A stretch of 64,000 nt of DNA from Kibdelosporangium sp040675465 (GCF_040675465.1 NZ_JBFAPA010000017.1:1-64000), one strand, 5' to 3'. Positions 8,478 to 17,818 are shown, numbered from the stretch's first letter. Numbers and translations are program-made. The notes: a model not told the origin generated them from the sequence alone.

Positions 8478-8610
8478 TTTGCCTCCGGCCCCCCGGAATC
8501 CAGCCTACCGGAAGCCACCGACAAAAACGTCTCACAGGGTAGCTGACCTGCGGAGACGCAATTCTTGTCGGTGCCCGCTGATAGGCTGGAAATCGGGGGC
8601 CGGAGGCAAA
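8478..8610. repeat. 133-base imperfect palindrome
   Basis: Nested complementary segments pair 8478-8493 with 8595-8610 (16 bp, TTTGCCTCCGGCCCCC), 8499-8507 with 8582-8590 (TCCAGCCTA), 8516-8524 with 8565-8573 (CACCGACAA), 8528-8533 with 8553-8558 (CGTCTC) and 8535-8538 with 8547-8550. That is about 44 paired bases around an 8-nt loop. It starts five bases after the P450 stop and could fold as RNA (terminator or structured RNA) or be a palindromic mobile remnant. Confidence 0.75.
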
Positions 8611-8689
8611 GCCGACCACAAATCGGCGGCCACCCACCGACTGACATCACCATGAGGCCCCCAGCCAACCCGCCAGCCACAACAATGAG

Positions 8690-9300
8690 CGACCACCACC
8701 CAGCGCGGCAATTCATCAGAGCGACTACCCCCAGCGCGGCAATTCGTCAAAGCGACACCACCCAGCACGCCCCACGACCAAAGCAAGCCACAGCCCAGTA
8801 CGGTCGGCCACGGCAACGAGCCACCCCGCAACGCGGCCGATCTCCGAAATCAGCCGTCGCCGCAGCGTAGGCGTCAGCCGCGACGCAGCGCAGCCGACCG
8901 TCAGAATCTGCCCAGCACCGTGCGGCCGACCACCAGAATCAGCCGCGGCGCAGTGCGGCCGACCACCAGATCGAGCCGCCACCCGTCCGGCCGACCATCA
9001 GAAAGAACGGCTACCCCCAACGCGGCCGACCATCGGAATCAGCCATCGCAGCCGACCACCAAAACAGCTGCTGCGCAGTGTGGCCGACCATCAGATCGAG
9101 CCGCCACCGGTCCGGTCGACCATAGAAAGAACCGCCAGCCCACTGCGGCCGACAACCAGAACCAGCCGCAGGGCAGCGCGCTCGACGACCGGATCGAGCC
9201 GCCACCCGCCCGCCGAACAACAGAACAACCGCCACCTCACCGCGGCCGACAACCAGAACCGGCCGCAGCACAGCGCGCCCGATCGCCGGAATGAACCACT
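8690..9300. repeat. degenerate tandem repeats of about 32-34 bases
   Basis: Roughly 15-17 imperfect copies are recognisable by a GCGGCCGACCA(C/T)CAGA core followed by CAGCCGC or GAGCCGCCACC. Copies differ from one another, and spacing drifts between about 26 and 36 bases. There are no conserved spacers, so this is not a CRISPR array. Both strands lack plausible coding potential. Confidence 0.6.
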
Positions 9301-9416
9301 ACCCGGTCCAGCCAAATGAGTAGCGGCCAGGAAAATGAGGGCGCTGGCCGACAAAAATCACTTGCTCCGAGCGGCAAGCCCTGCGATCTGGCCAAAGAGC
9401 AGCGCCCGGATACGAA

Positions 9417-9452
9417 AAATGAGCGGCCGGCCCGAAGGCCGACCGCTCATTT
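9417..9452 (-). terminator. intrinsic terminator of mdh
   Basis: On the minus strand the stem AAATGAGCGG...CCGCTCATTT closes over GGCC-TTCG-GGCC, a UUCG tetraloop, and is followed by a run of five T. It lies 24 bases after the mdh stop codon, a textbook Rho-independent terminator. Confidence 0.9.
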
Positions 9453-9475
9453 CCGCGAACTCAGGTAAGCGCCAC

Positions 9476-10465
9476 TCAGATCAGGCCGAGGGCCTGCACC
9501 GCGTCGCGCTCCTCGGCCAACTCGGCCACGGAGGCGTCGATCTTGGCGCGGGAGAAGTCGTCGATCTCCAGGCCCTGGACGATCTCGTAGCCGCCGCCGG
9601 TGGAGGTCACCGGGAACGAGGAGATCAGGCCCTCGGGCACGCCGTACGAACCGTCGGACACCACACCCGCGGAGGCCCACTGGCCCTCAGCGGTGCCGTT
9701 CACCCAGTCGTAGACGTGGTCGATGGCGGCGTTGGCGGCGGACGCCGCGGAGGACGCGCCGCGGGCCTCGATGATCGCCGCGCCGCGCTTGGCCACGGTC
9801 GGGATGAAGGTGTCGGCCAGCCAGGCCTGGTCGTTCACGAGCTCGGCCGCGTTCTTGCCGTTGACCTCGGCGTGGAACAGGTCCGGGTACTGGGTCGCGG
9901 AGTGGTTGCCCCAGATCACCAGTTTCTTGATCTCGTTGACGCTCACGCCCAGCTTGGCGGCCAGCTGGGAGTAGGCGCGGTTCTGGTCGAGGCGGGTCAT
10001 CGCGGTGAACCGGTCGGCCGGCACGTCCGGGGCGTGCGAGCGGGCGATCAGCGCGTTGGTGTTGGCCGGGTTGCCGACCACCAGGACGCGGACGTCGTCC
10101 GCCGCGTGCGCGTTGATGGCCTCGCCCTGCGGCTTGAAGATTCCGCCGTTGGCCTCCAGCAGGTCACCGCGCTCCATGCCCTTGGTCCGCGGCCGGGCGC
10201 CGACCAGCAGGGCGACGTTCACGCCGTCGAACGCGACGTTCGGGTCGTCGGTGATGTCGATGCCCGACAGCAGCGGGAAAGCACAGTCGTCCAGCTCCAT
10301 GGCCGTGCCCTCGGCCGCCTTCAGGGCCGGGGTGATCTCCAGCAGCTTCAGCCGGACGGGCGTGTCCTGGCCGAGCAACTGGCCCGAGGCGATGCGGAAC
10401 AGCAGGGCGTAGCCGATCTGGCCGGCCGCGCCGGTGACGGTGACGTTGACGGGGGTGCGGGTCAT
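9476..10465 (-). CDS. mdh: malate dehydrogenase
   Basis: A 329-residue NAD-dependent malate dehydrogenase that interconverts malate and oxaloacetate in the TCA cycle. The N-terminal nucleotide-binding glycine motif is VTVTGAAGQIGYALLFRIA, the substrate Arg region is VGARPRTKGMERGDLLEANG, and the catalytic pair is seen in TRLDQNRA (Asp) and VIWGNHSATQYPD (His). This layout is the cytosolic/actinobacterial type of about 330 residues. ATG at 10465 follows GGAAGG; an in-frame upstream extension of five codons is not needed. It is monocistronic, with its own terminator, and the VanZ-like gene lies upstream on the same strand. Confidence 0.95.
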   Translation of the reverse strand: MTRTPVNVTVTGAAGQIGYALLFRIASGQLLGQDTPVRLKLLEITPALKAAEGTAMELDDCAFPLLSGIDITDDPNVAFDGVNVALLVGARPRTKGMERGDLLEANGGIFKPQGEAINAHAADDVRVLVVGNPANTNALIARSHAPDVPADRFTAMTRLDQNRAYSQLAAKLGVSVNEIKKLVIWGNHSATQYPDLFHAEVNGKNAAELVNDQAWLADTFIPTVAKRGAAIIEARGASSAASAANAAIDHVYDWVNGTAEGQWASAGVVSDGSYGVPEGLISSFPVTSTGGGYEIVQGLEIDDFSRAKIDASVAELAEERDAVQALGLI

Positions 10466-10552
10466 TGCCTTCCGATCCACTCCAGAGCGAGTAAGGGGGT
10501 CTCGGGCGCGACCAGCGCGGGCCTCAGCGCCGGGACCAGCCCCCGCAGGCTA

Positions 10553-11137
10553 TCAACCCTGGAAAGCGCGGTCCCGCAGCGGTGATGGTGCTCTCATGGG
10601 TTCTGCGACACGCACCCTCGCGATGGCGCCCGCGACTGTCACCGCGGCGATCCAGCCGAGCGCGGCGCCGAGGGTGTTGGCCATCAGGTCGTCCACGTCG
10701 AAGATCCGGTACACGAACGGGGCGGTGCCGAAGTTGCCGCTCAGCTGGGTGATCTCGACCACCAGCGAGACGGCGAACCCGACCATCACCGTCTCCTGGA
10801 ACGAGCGTCGCCAGACGACGATCGCGAGCACGCCCAGCGGCACGAACAGCAGGGTGTTGAGCACCACCTGTTCGAGTGCCTTGACGTCACCGCCTGCGAA
10901 GTCCAGCACCCACTGGAACGGCATCAGCTGAATGGTCTGCCGCAGCCGGTGCGCGCCGGGGCCGGGCAGCGGCAGGAACACCACGGCGAGCGCGAGCGTG
11001 GCGTACAGAGTGACCACCGCGCCCGCGGGCACGTGCCGCTTCTGCCGGAGAACCAGCTGCGTGACGGCCACGACCGGCCAGATCACGAGGAAGCCGATCA
11101 GTCCGAAGTGGATCGCGGTGGTCTGTGCCGTGGTCAT
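10553..11137 (-). CDS. VanZ-like membrane protein
   Basis: A 194-residue protein with about five membrane helices and the VanZ family signature: VVLNTLLFVPLGVL in the middle helix and RIFDVDDLMANTLGAALGW near the C terminus, where the DVDDLxxNtxGa motif is diagnostic. VanZ of Enterococcus gives low-level teicoplanin resistance, but most family members are of unknown envelope function. There are no vanHAX genes nearby, so a glycopeptide role should not be assumed. It lies 81 bases downstream of the DUF3017 gene and about 88 bases upstream of mdh. Confidence 0.82.
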   Translation of the reverse strand: MTTAQTTAIHFGLIGFLVIWPVVAVTQLVLRQKRHVPAGAVVTLYATLALAVVFLPLPGPGAHRLRQTIQLMPFQWVLDFAGGDVKALEQVVLNTLLFVPLGVLAIVVWRRSFQETVMVGFAVSLVVEITQLSGNFGTAPFVYRIFDVDDLMANTLGAALGWIAAVTVAGAIARVRVAEPMRAPSPLRDRAFQG

Positions 11138-11217
11138 GGGAACGACGTTATGGATCGCCGTGTCCCCTGACTTCGGTCGAAAAGCTCGCCGGTCTCGGCC
11201 GCTCGGCCAGGACCGGG

Positions 11218-11505
11218 TCAGCCGAATGGCCCGCCGGTGATGGTCAGCGCGACGAACATGATCATTCCGCCGAACCCGCCGTAGAGCAGGAAGTCGACCT
11301 TGCGGGTGCGCACCGCGAGCAGGCCGGCGCGCTGGTCGGACAGCATGATCCGCAGGATCGCGGCGACCAGCAGGGCGACGCCGATCAGGACGGTGCCCTG
11401 CCGCCAGTGGTACATCACGATCCGCACGAGCCCGAGCACCACGATCAGCATCACCGCGGCGAACGGCAGCTGGGCGCGCGAACCGTTGCCCTGTGCCACG
11501 GTCAC
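11218..11505 (-). CDS. DUF3017 domain membrane protein
   Basis: A 95-residue protein with three membrane helices (LPFAAVMLIVVLGLVRIVMY, GVALLVAAILRIML and a C-terminal hydrophobic segment). The HWRQGTVLIGVALLVAAILR and LAVRTRKVDFLLYGGFG pattern matches DUF3017, which in actinobacteria commonly follows folD, as in M. tuberculosis Rv3355c after folD. Its GTG start overlaps the folD stop codon (GTGA), so the two are translationally coupled. Function unknown. Confidence 0.85.
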   Translation of the reverse strand: MTVAQGNGSRAQLPFAAVMLIVVLGLVRIVMYHWRQGTVLIGVALLVAAILRIMLSDQRAGLLAVRTRKVDFLLYGGFGGMIMFVALTITGGPFG

Positions 11506-12350
11506 CCCTGGGCCTCGGCGGCTTCCACGACGTTGGTCAGCAGCATGCCGCGGGTCATCGGCCCGACCCCGCCGGGGTTCGGCGAGATGAACCCGGCGAT
11601 CTCGGCCACGTCCGGGTGAACGTCGCCGCGCATCCCGTCGGCGGTCTGGCTGACCCCCACGTCCAGCACGGCCGCGCCCGGTTTGACCATGTCCGCCGTG
11701 ACCAGGTGCGGCACCCCGGCGCCGGCGATCACGATGTCGGCGCGGCGGATCTCGGTGGCCAGGTCCTTGGTGCCGGTGTGGCACAACGTGACCGTGGCGT
11801 TCTCGGACCGACGGGTGAGCAGCAGGCCCAGCGGGCGGCCGACGGTGACACCACGGCCGACGATCGTGACGTTCGCTCCGGCGATGGGCACCTGGTAGCG
11901 GTTGAGCAGCTCGACGATGCCGCGCGGGGTGCAGGGCAGCGGAGCGGGTTCCATCAGCACCAGGCGGCCGAGGTTGACCGGGTGCAGGCCGTCGGCGTCC
12001 TTGGCCGGGTCGATGCGCTCCAGCAGACGTCCGGTGTCGAGGTGCCTGGGTACCGGGAGCTGCACGATGTAGCCGGTGCAGGCGGGGTCCGCGTTCAGCT
12101 CGTCGATGACGGCCTCGGCGTCCTCCTGCGAGATGTCCGCGGGCAGGTCCTTGCGGATCGAGGTGATGCCGACCTTGGCGCAGTCCCGGTGCTTGCTGCG
12201 GACGTACATCGCCGAGCCCGGGTCGTCGCCGATGAGGACCGTGCCCAGGCCGGGTTCGATCCCGCGGGCCTTGAGCGCGGCGACGCGCACCTTCAGGTCC
12301 TCGTAGATCGCTTGCAGGGTCGCCTTGCCATCCAGGATCGTCGCGCTCAC
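11502..12350 (-). CDS. folD: bifunctional methylenetetrahydrofolate dehydrogenase/cyclohydrolase
   Basis: A 282-residue FolD, which oxidises 5,10-methylene-THF to methenyl-THF (NADP-dependent) and hydrolyses it to 10-formyl-THF, supplying formyl groups for PurN and PurH. The catalytic region MYVRSKHRDCAKVGI (Tyr and Lys of the YxxxK motif) and the GYIVQLPVPRHLD segment are clear, as is the cofactor-binding VTIVGRGVTVGRPLGLLL and the C-terminal SPNPGGVGPMT signature. The GTG start overlaps the stop of the upstream YdcZ-type transporter gene (GTGA), and its own stop overlaps the DUF3017 start. Confidence 0.95.
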   Translation of the reverse strand: MSATILDGKATLQAIYEDLKVRVAALKARGIEPGLGTVLIGDDPGSAMYVRSKHRDCAKVGITSIRKDLPADISQEDAEAVIDELNADPACTGYIVQLPVPRHLDTGRLLERIDPAKDADGLHPVNLGRLVLMEPAPLPCTPRGIVELLNRYQVPIAGANVTIVGRGVTVGRPLGLLLTRRSENATVTLCHTGTKDLATEIRRADIVIAGAGVPHLVTADMVKPGAAVLDVGVSQTADGMRGDVHPDVAEIAGFISPNPGGVGPMTRGMLLTNVVEAAEAQG

Positions 12351-13279
12351 GCCGTCATCCTCTCAGAGCGCTCGGGTATCGCAGCGACAACCACCGCGAC
12401 CAGCGTGATCACGGTACCCAGCACACTCGCGACCGTCAGCTCTGTTCCTCTGGCAGGAACCACGAGATCGAGCAGGACGGCTCCGCCGAGCTGACCGGCG
12501 ACCGTGCAGAGGCTGAGCAGCAGCACACCGATGGCCTTGACCACGAGGACACCGCCGGAGATCACGAAGATCCCATACAGGCCGCCGGTGTAGAGCCACC
12601 ACTCGGACGGCGCCCGCGTTGGCCAGCCGCGGATCGCGAGATCGACGACGAACGCGACGAGCAGCGTCGCCATCGCGACGCCGAAGTTGACCAGGGCGGC
12701 CAGGAACGAGTTGCCCGCGGTCTGGCGGACCAGCCCGTTCATCGCGCTCTGCCAGGCCAGCCCGAACCCGGCGACCGCGGGCAGGATGACGAGCCACACC
12801 TTCCCGGCGGCGCCGATGTCGCCGTTCAGGGAGACGACCACGGCGACCACCGCGATGGCGGCGCCCAGAATGCGCCAGCCGGTGATGGCCTGCTGCCCGC
12901 CCGGCCCGATCCCGGCCCGGTCGACGAGCAACCCGCTCAGCAGCTGCCCGGTCACGGCGGCGACGGTGAACAGCGCCACCCCCAAGGTCGATACGGCGAT
13001 CCCTTGTCCCGCAATGAAAAGCGCCCCACACACCCCACCAAGACATTGCCACCACAGGAGTTCCCGTGTACGCAACCCATCCCGGAACCGCGCGATCCCC
13101 CGCCGTCCGCTCGAAGTCAGCGGAAGAACAACCCCCAACACAACCAACCCGCCCAGCGTGGAGATGGCCGCAGCGGCAACCCCATCCCCCAATCCAGCCC
13201 CCAACTGCCCGTTGACCCACCCCTGAACCGCCAACAACCCCCCGCACACCACCGCCACAACCACATACCCAACCTTCAC
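12347..13279 (-). CDS. YdcZ (DUF606)-type DMT-superfamily transporter
   Basis: About 310 residues and ten membrane helices arranged as two similar halves, each of the YdcZ/DUF606 type within the drug/metabolite transporter superfamily: the first half opens with GGLLAVQGWVNGQLGAGLGDG and the second carries LAWQSAMNGLVRQTAGNSFLAALVNFG. The matching N(G/x)xL...G motifs in both halves are characteristic. Substrate unknown. GTG at 13279 is the chosen start; GTG at 13312 is an alternative 11 codons upstream. It is the first gene of the folD operon. Confidence 0.8.
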   Translation of the reverse strand: MKVGYVVVAVVCGGLLAVQGWVNGQLGAGLGDGVAAAAISTLGGLVVLGVVLPLTSSGRRGIARFRDGLRTRELLWWQCLGGVCGALFIAGQGIAVSTLGVALFTVAAVTGQLLSGLLVDRAGIGPGGQQAITGWRILGAAIAVVAVVVSLNGDIGAAGKVWLVILPAVAGFGLAWQSAMNGLVRQTAGNSFLAALVNFGVAMATLLVAFVVDLAIRGWPTRAPSEWWLYTGGLYGIFVISGGVLVVKAIGVLLLSLCTVAGQLGGAVLLDLVVPARGTELTVASVLGTVITLVAVVVAAIPERSERMTA

Positions 13280-14490
13280 CGCCCCATTGTCAGCGCCCAC
13301 CCCAAGATCCACCGATCATGCGACCCGCATCACAGCCGCTCCCGGCGGACCCGCACTGGTGACAAGGCGACCACCACTCCGCCATACCCAACGAGCTTGC
13401 GAAGCCAGCCCCTTCGAACCCGCCCCCTCCGCCTGCCCACCTCCTCGCCTCCTGACCATCACCCTCGCACCACGGCAACCCTCGCCCAGGCGCAACCCTC
13501 GCACCACGGCCCCCCTCGCCCCACGAGCAACCCTCGCACCACGGCCCCCCCTCGCACCACGAGCAACCCTCCGCTAGCCACGTTCATAACCCCGCCGACG
13601 CCACCCACCCCAGTCCACGCTCACCCCCTCGCCCCAGCCCACCTCACCGCCCCACCGACGCCACCCACCCAGCCCACACTCACCCCTTGCCCCAGCCCAC
13701 GTTCCCCCTTTGCCCCAGCCCACCTCACCGCCTCGCCCGCGCCACCCACCGCAAGCCAACGGTTGTGGCCACGTGCCCAAGCCACCTCACAGCCCAACCA
13801 TCACCAGCCCACTCCACGCTCAACGCCCCGCTTCCCACCAGCCCACTCTCGCCACCAACCCACACTCACGACCCCGCCGACACCACTCGCCTCCGGGCGC
13901 TGGCCCACGACCCTGCCGACACCACTCGCCTTCGGGCGCTGGCCCGCGGCATCACTCACCATCGACACCCGCCCGCAGCCCGGGCATCACTCCCCATCGG
14001 CGCTGGCCTGCGCCCACGACCCCGCCAATGCCACCCGCCTCCCGTATTGACCCACGACCCCGCCAGTGCCACTCGCCTCCCGTGTTGCCCCATGGCCCCG
14101 CTGACACCACTCGCCCCGGCACTGGCCCGCAGCCGCGGCATCACCCACCATCGACACCCACCCGCAGCCCGGGCATCACTCGCCGAGGCGAACAAGGCCC
14201 GCTACCCCACCACGGCGCGCCGCCCGGAAACCGCAGGAGCGATCTCGCGACTACCGCCGAGTTCCCTCACCGCCCGCTGTCGCTCAGCGGCACCCGCTCG
14301 TCTCCCACCTCGTTGCCGTGTGTACCCGGCTCGGTGGCGCTGCGGAGCATGCCCGAGATGCCTCCGCTGCGATCGCGGACATGGCGTTCGGCGCGGCCCT
14401 CCATCGGCTCGTGGATGACGGGCGGCGCTGGGCTCGCCCCGAGTGAGCGCGACTCTGCGATCCCGAGGCCTGGGCGACGAGCGGCGGGAG
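13280..14490. other. 1.2-kb C-rich non-coding stretch
   Basis: No gene could be supported. From about 13480 to 14185 the plus strand is made of degenerate C-rich repeats, for example copies of CCCTCGCACCACG (13470-13570), a GACACCACTCGCCT(C/T)CGGGC unit around 13880-13940, and a 40-base segment with GGCATCACTCACCATCGACA repeated near 13949 and 14139. Frames open through it yield Pro/Thr/His/Arg-rich periodic peptides. The last 270 bases before the MFS gene end hold nothing I can identify. Confidence 0.6.
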
Positions 14491-15711
14491 TCAGGCGGGG
14501 GTGGGGTGGAGGGCGGGTTTGGGGGTGGGGATGAGGAGGGTGAGCAGGACGGCGAGGATGCCGATGGCGGTGGCGCCGGTGGCGGCGAAGGCGGGGCCGC
14601 CGTGGTCGAGGAGCATGCCGGAGCCGGGCAGGGCGATGAAGAACCCGGCGGTGGACGCGGTGGAGGCCCAGCCGAAGGCCTCGGCGCGGCGATCGGCGGG
14701 GGCGAGTTCGCCCAGGACGATGTTGGCGGCGGCGACGGCAGGCGAGATCGCCGCGCCACCGAGTAAGAGCACGAGACCGACGAGCCACGGCGACGCGGGA
14801 TCGAACAACGGCGGCAGCACGGGGATGAGCGCGGCGAGGCCGACGAGGGTCAGCAGGACGCGGAACGCCAGCCGCGGCTGACCGGACAGCCCACCGGCGA
14901 TCATCCCGCCACCGAACGACCCGACGGCCCACACGGCACCCAGCGCACCGGCGAGGATCGGCAGGTCCATGTTCCGCGCGAGCGCCACGATGGTCGTGTC
15001 CACGGTGAACAACGCGCCGACGAGGCACACCATCAGCCCGAGGGACGCGAGCACACCGGGAGCCCGGAGCAGACCCGTCGAGGAAGTCGCCCGGGTGGAC
15101 GCCGGCAGCGGCCCGCCGTAACCCGCTGTGGTCAAAGCCCGCGCGAAGACCACCGAACCGAGTGTGGCCAACACCCCACAGGTCACGATGGCCAACGCAG
15201 GGTTCAACACGGCCACCACCGAAGCGGCTAACAACGGCCCGACCGCGTACAGCAGCTCGGTGAACGTGGCCTCGACGGTGTACATCGAGGTCAGCGCGCT
15301 CCCGGAGAGCATCCGCGGCCAGGTGGCCCGCGCGATCGGGGCGACCTGCGGGCAGGACAGACCGACGGTGAAGGCCAGGACGCCCTCCACCGGCCACCAC
15401 CCAGCCGGCAACCAGCTGGGTAAGTACGCCACAAGGGTTAACCCGAGGCCATAAGTCACACCCGAGACCATCAGCTGGCCGGCGGCGCCGCGCTTGTCCG
15501 CCAGACGGCCGAGCACCGGCCCGGCCACGCCCAGACCGGCCATCAGCAGGGCCGCCACCACCCCCGCACGGGCGTACGAGCCGGTCCATCCGGCGATCAG
15601 AAAGGACATGGCGAGCGGGGTGCCCGTCTGGTGCAGCCGGCCGACCAAAGTCCAGGTCAGCAGGGCCAAGGCCTGCGGCACCCGGGCCAGTTCTCGGTAC
15701 GGTCGAAGCAC
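14491..15711 (-). CDS. MFS transporter
   Basis: A 406-residue protein with about 12 membrane helices. It starts MLRPYRELARVPQALALL, a common opening of actinobacterial MFS permeases with unknown substrates; the loop 2-3 motif is LGRLADKRGAAGQL and the second half begins near LLRAPGVLASLGLMVCL. The C terminus is a short Pro/Thr tail. It is a single gene, divergent from the toxin-domain operon with about 125 bases between the starts. Efflux is the likely direction, by family analogy only. Confidence 0.8.
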   Translation of the reverse strand: MLRPYRELARVPQALALLTWTLVGRLHQTGTPLAMSFLIAGWTGSYARAGVVAALLMAGLGVAGPVLGRLADKRGAAGQLMVSGVTYGLGLTLVAYLPSWLPAGWWPVEGVLAFTVGLSCPQVAPIARATWPRMLSGSALTSMYTVEATFTELLYAVGPLLAASVVAVLNPALAIVTCGVLATLGSVVFARALTTAGYGGPLPASTRATSSTGLLRAPGVLASLGLMVCLVGALFTVDTTIVALARNMDLPILAGALGAVWAVGSFGGGMIAGGLSGQPRLAFRVLLTLVGLAALIPVLPPLFDPASPWLVGLVLLLGGAAISPAVAAANIVLGELAPADRRAEAFGWASTASTAGFFIALPGSGMLLDHGGPAFAATGATAIGILAVLLTLLIPTPKPALHPTPA

Positions 15712-15838
15712 CCCGACACTGTCTCAGACCCCACCGACATTTCCGGAGCGATTACTCTTCGGGGCGTCACGGGTCCGGTTGGGCACATGGTGAATTCCGC
15801 ATGTGCCGAACCGGCGTGCGAAAGGGAGGATGGGGATC

Positions 15839-17818
15839 GTGACGCAACCGACCCAGCTGGATCCGACCGAGCAGGACACTCTGGTCAAGCAGATCGGCCT
15901 GGCTCTGCTGCGGGCCTGCCCGCCGGAGTGGGAACAGGTCACGGTGCAGTACCGGGCGGTAGGCCGGTACCACGAGATGACCGCCGAGCTGACCGCGGAG
16001 AACGAGGAAGCCCGGCCGTGGACGGTCGCGCCCGACATCGCCGGCCTGTTCGGCCGGTTGCGCGCGGGCATGTACCGCGACGGCCGCGGAACCTGGTTCA
16101 ACGCGCGCTACCAGCTCGACCGGCCGTCCAGTTACAACCTCGAGTACGACCGCGAGGAACCGCGCTGGAACACCCCTCCGCCGCCGCCCGCGTACGCCGA
16201 TGAGCTGCGGATGTTCCAGCGCGACGAGGAGAACGTCCCCGAGTGGCTCTCGCGCCGGGTCTCGGCCGCGATGCCGCCGCCTCCGCCGCCAGGACAACCA
16301 CAGCAGCCACAACCACCTCAGCCGCCTCAGCCGATGACGCCCCCGGGCGGCCTGCCAAGGTTCCGCGTCGCGCGCACGTTCGACGGGCTGGGCCCACAGG
16401 GTCGCCCGATTGTGAACCGCCCGCAGGTGGACGAACTGGACACCGAGGCCCTGCTGGGTTACCTCGATGACGCTCCGGTCGTGATGCCCAGCCGTGGCCT
16501 CGACGTCGACCGGCTCGACCCGGAGGGCCGCAACTCGGTGCCGATCGCGTTCCACAGCGACGGCACCTGGATCTGGCCCGCGTCGGTCAACTACTACCTG
16601 CGCACGTACGGCGTGAGCCCCGAGCCCGACCTGGTGGACCACATCCGCCGACAGGGTTTCGAGGTGCCCAGCGACATCGACGAGGCCGCACTCGCCGAGG
16701 CCGCCGCATATGTGTCGCGCGGCACTCCGCCGCCACCGCCCGGTGGCCGGCCCGCGGCACCGCCGCCTCCCCCACCACCACCGCCCCCGCCGTCGATGCC
16801 GGTACCGCCTCCACCTCCGCCGCCGCCCCCAGCGCCGCCGGCAGCGCCGCCTCCACCTCCCGTGCCGGTCGCCCCCGCGGTCAGCGCGCCGCCGCCTCCG
16901 GGCCCGGCACTCGGCCAGGTCCGGGCGAAGTTCGCTGAACTGGGTGTCCCGGAGACGGCGTACCGGATCGGCCCGCCGGTGGACCGCACGTGGACGCTGG
17001 AGCGTGTCGAGGACAAGTGGAAGGTCGGCTGGTTCGAACGCGACCAGTACGTCTCGCCGACCACGTTCGAGGACGTCGCCGACGCGGCCGCCTTCCTGCT
17101 GGGCAAGGTCCTGCTGGACGGTCAGCGCCCGCGCCAGGCGGAGCCACCGCCGCCACCGTTCGCCGAGACCCAGCCGCGCATGGATCCGCTGCACGAGCCG
17201 CAGCAGTCCGTGTCCTTGCCCACGCCACCGCCGCCTCCTCCGCCCCCGCCGCCTGTCGACGACGACATGGCCAAGACGGTCCTGTCGTTGCCGTCGCTGG
17301 CGTCGTTGGAGGACACCGACGAGCGTGAGCCGGTCTCGGTGCCGAGCGCGCCGCCGCCCGAGCCGCAGCCGACCGGCCAGCAGCACGCGGCCACCGCGAT
17401 GATGCCGATGTCCGCAACCCGCGGCGTCGGGGCGCCCGACCCGGCGCCGTCGCGTCCGCAGGACTGGCCGATCCAGCCGCTGTACGGCGAGCCGCCGCTG
17501 ACTTTGTTCCGCGGCAAGCGAATGATCGAGCTGCACCCGGGCACGGAGATCGACCGGTACGGCGACGCCGACGGAAACCTCACCTATGCCGTCGGCACGC
17601 CGTTCACGTCCCGCTCGCTGGTTCCGGACTGGATCAACCGCGATTACCACACCTACCGCGTGCAGCAGCCGTTCGAGGCGCTGACCGGAGTGGCGATCCC
17701 GTGGTTCGAGCAACCCGGTGGTGGAACGGCGTTTCTGTTGCCGCACGCGGTGGAGGACCTGGTCGAGGACGGGTTCCTGATCGAGGTCCCCGGACGGGAG
17801 CGCCCGCCGCACAACTGA
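15839..17818 (+). CDS. YezG-like N-terminal domain with C-terminal TNT (NADase-type toxin) domain
   Basis: A 659-residue modular protein. Residues about 10-135 resemble the YezG/DUF600 antitoxin family (CPPEWEQVTVQYRAVG ... GMYRDGRGTWFNARYQLD ... FQRDEENVPEWL). The middle has two small conserved modules separated by long Pro-rich tracts. The last 110 residues match the TNT domain, named for the tuberculosis necrotizing toxin: IDRYGDADGNLTYAVG, then FTSRSLVPDWINRDYHTYRV and IPWFEQPGGGTAFLLP. TNT domains hydrolyse NAD. The GTG at 15839 follows GGGAGG by nine bases; the ATG at 15830 lies too close. It heads an operon with the SPFH and zinc-ribbon genes. No signal peptide is visible, so if toxic it acts inside unless exported otherwise. 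Confidence 0.78.
   Translation: MTQPTQLDPTEQDTLVKQIGLALLRACPPEWEQVTVQYRAVGRYHEMTAELTAENEEARPWTVAPDIAGLFGRLRAGMYRDGRGTWFNARYQLDRPSSYNLEYDREEPRWNTPPPPPAYADELRMFQRDEENVPEWLSRRVSAAMPPPPPPGQPQQPQPPQPPQPMTPPGGLPRFRVARTFDGLGPQGRPIVNRPQVDELDTEALLGYLDDAPVVMPSRGLDVDRLDPEGRNSVPIAFHSDGTWIWPASVNYYLRTYGVSPEPDLVDHIRRQGFEVPSDIDEAALAEAAAYVSRGTPPPPPGGRPAAPPPPPPPPPPPSMPVPPPPPPPPPAPPAAPPPPPVPVAPAVSAPPPPGPALGQVRAKFAELGVPETAYRIGPPVDRTWTLERVEDKWKVGWFERDQYVSPTTFEDVADAAAFLLGKVLLDGQRPRQAEPPPPPFAETQPRMDPLHEPQQSVSLPTPPPPPPPPPPVDDDMAKTVLSLPSLASLEDTDEREPVSVPSAPPPEPQPTGQQHAATAMMPMSATRGVGAPDPAPSRPQDWPIQPLYGEPPLTLFRGKRMIELHPGTEIDRYGDADGNLTYAVGTPFTSRSLVPDWINRDYHTYRVQQPFEALTGVAIPWFEQPGGGTAFLLPHAVEDLVEDGFLIEVPGRERPPHN

Larger units (their letters stand above)
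8474..9475. other. 1-kb non-coding stretch between the P450 and mdh genes
   Basis: No convincing gene lies here. Reading from the P450 stop, it holds a 133-base imperfect palindrome (8478-8610), about 600 bases of degenerate 32-34-base repeats (8690-9300), a short AT-richer segment and the mdh terminator (9417-9452). Frames that stay open across the repeats on both strands encode only Arg/Pro/His-rich or Gly/Arg/Trp-rich periodic peptides without a ribosome binding site. Confidence 0.7.

Noticed and set aside
8690..9300. CRISPR array
   Set aside because: Repeat units are not identical and there are no constant-length unique spacers between them; no cas gene is nearby.
10553..11137. Glycopeptide-resistance gene (VanZ)
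   Set aside because: VanZ-like proteins are widespread envelope proteins and no vanHAX or vanRS genes are present.
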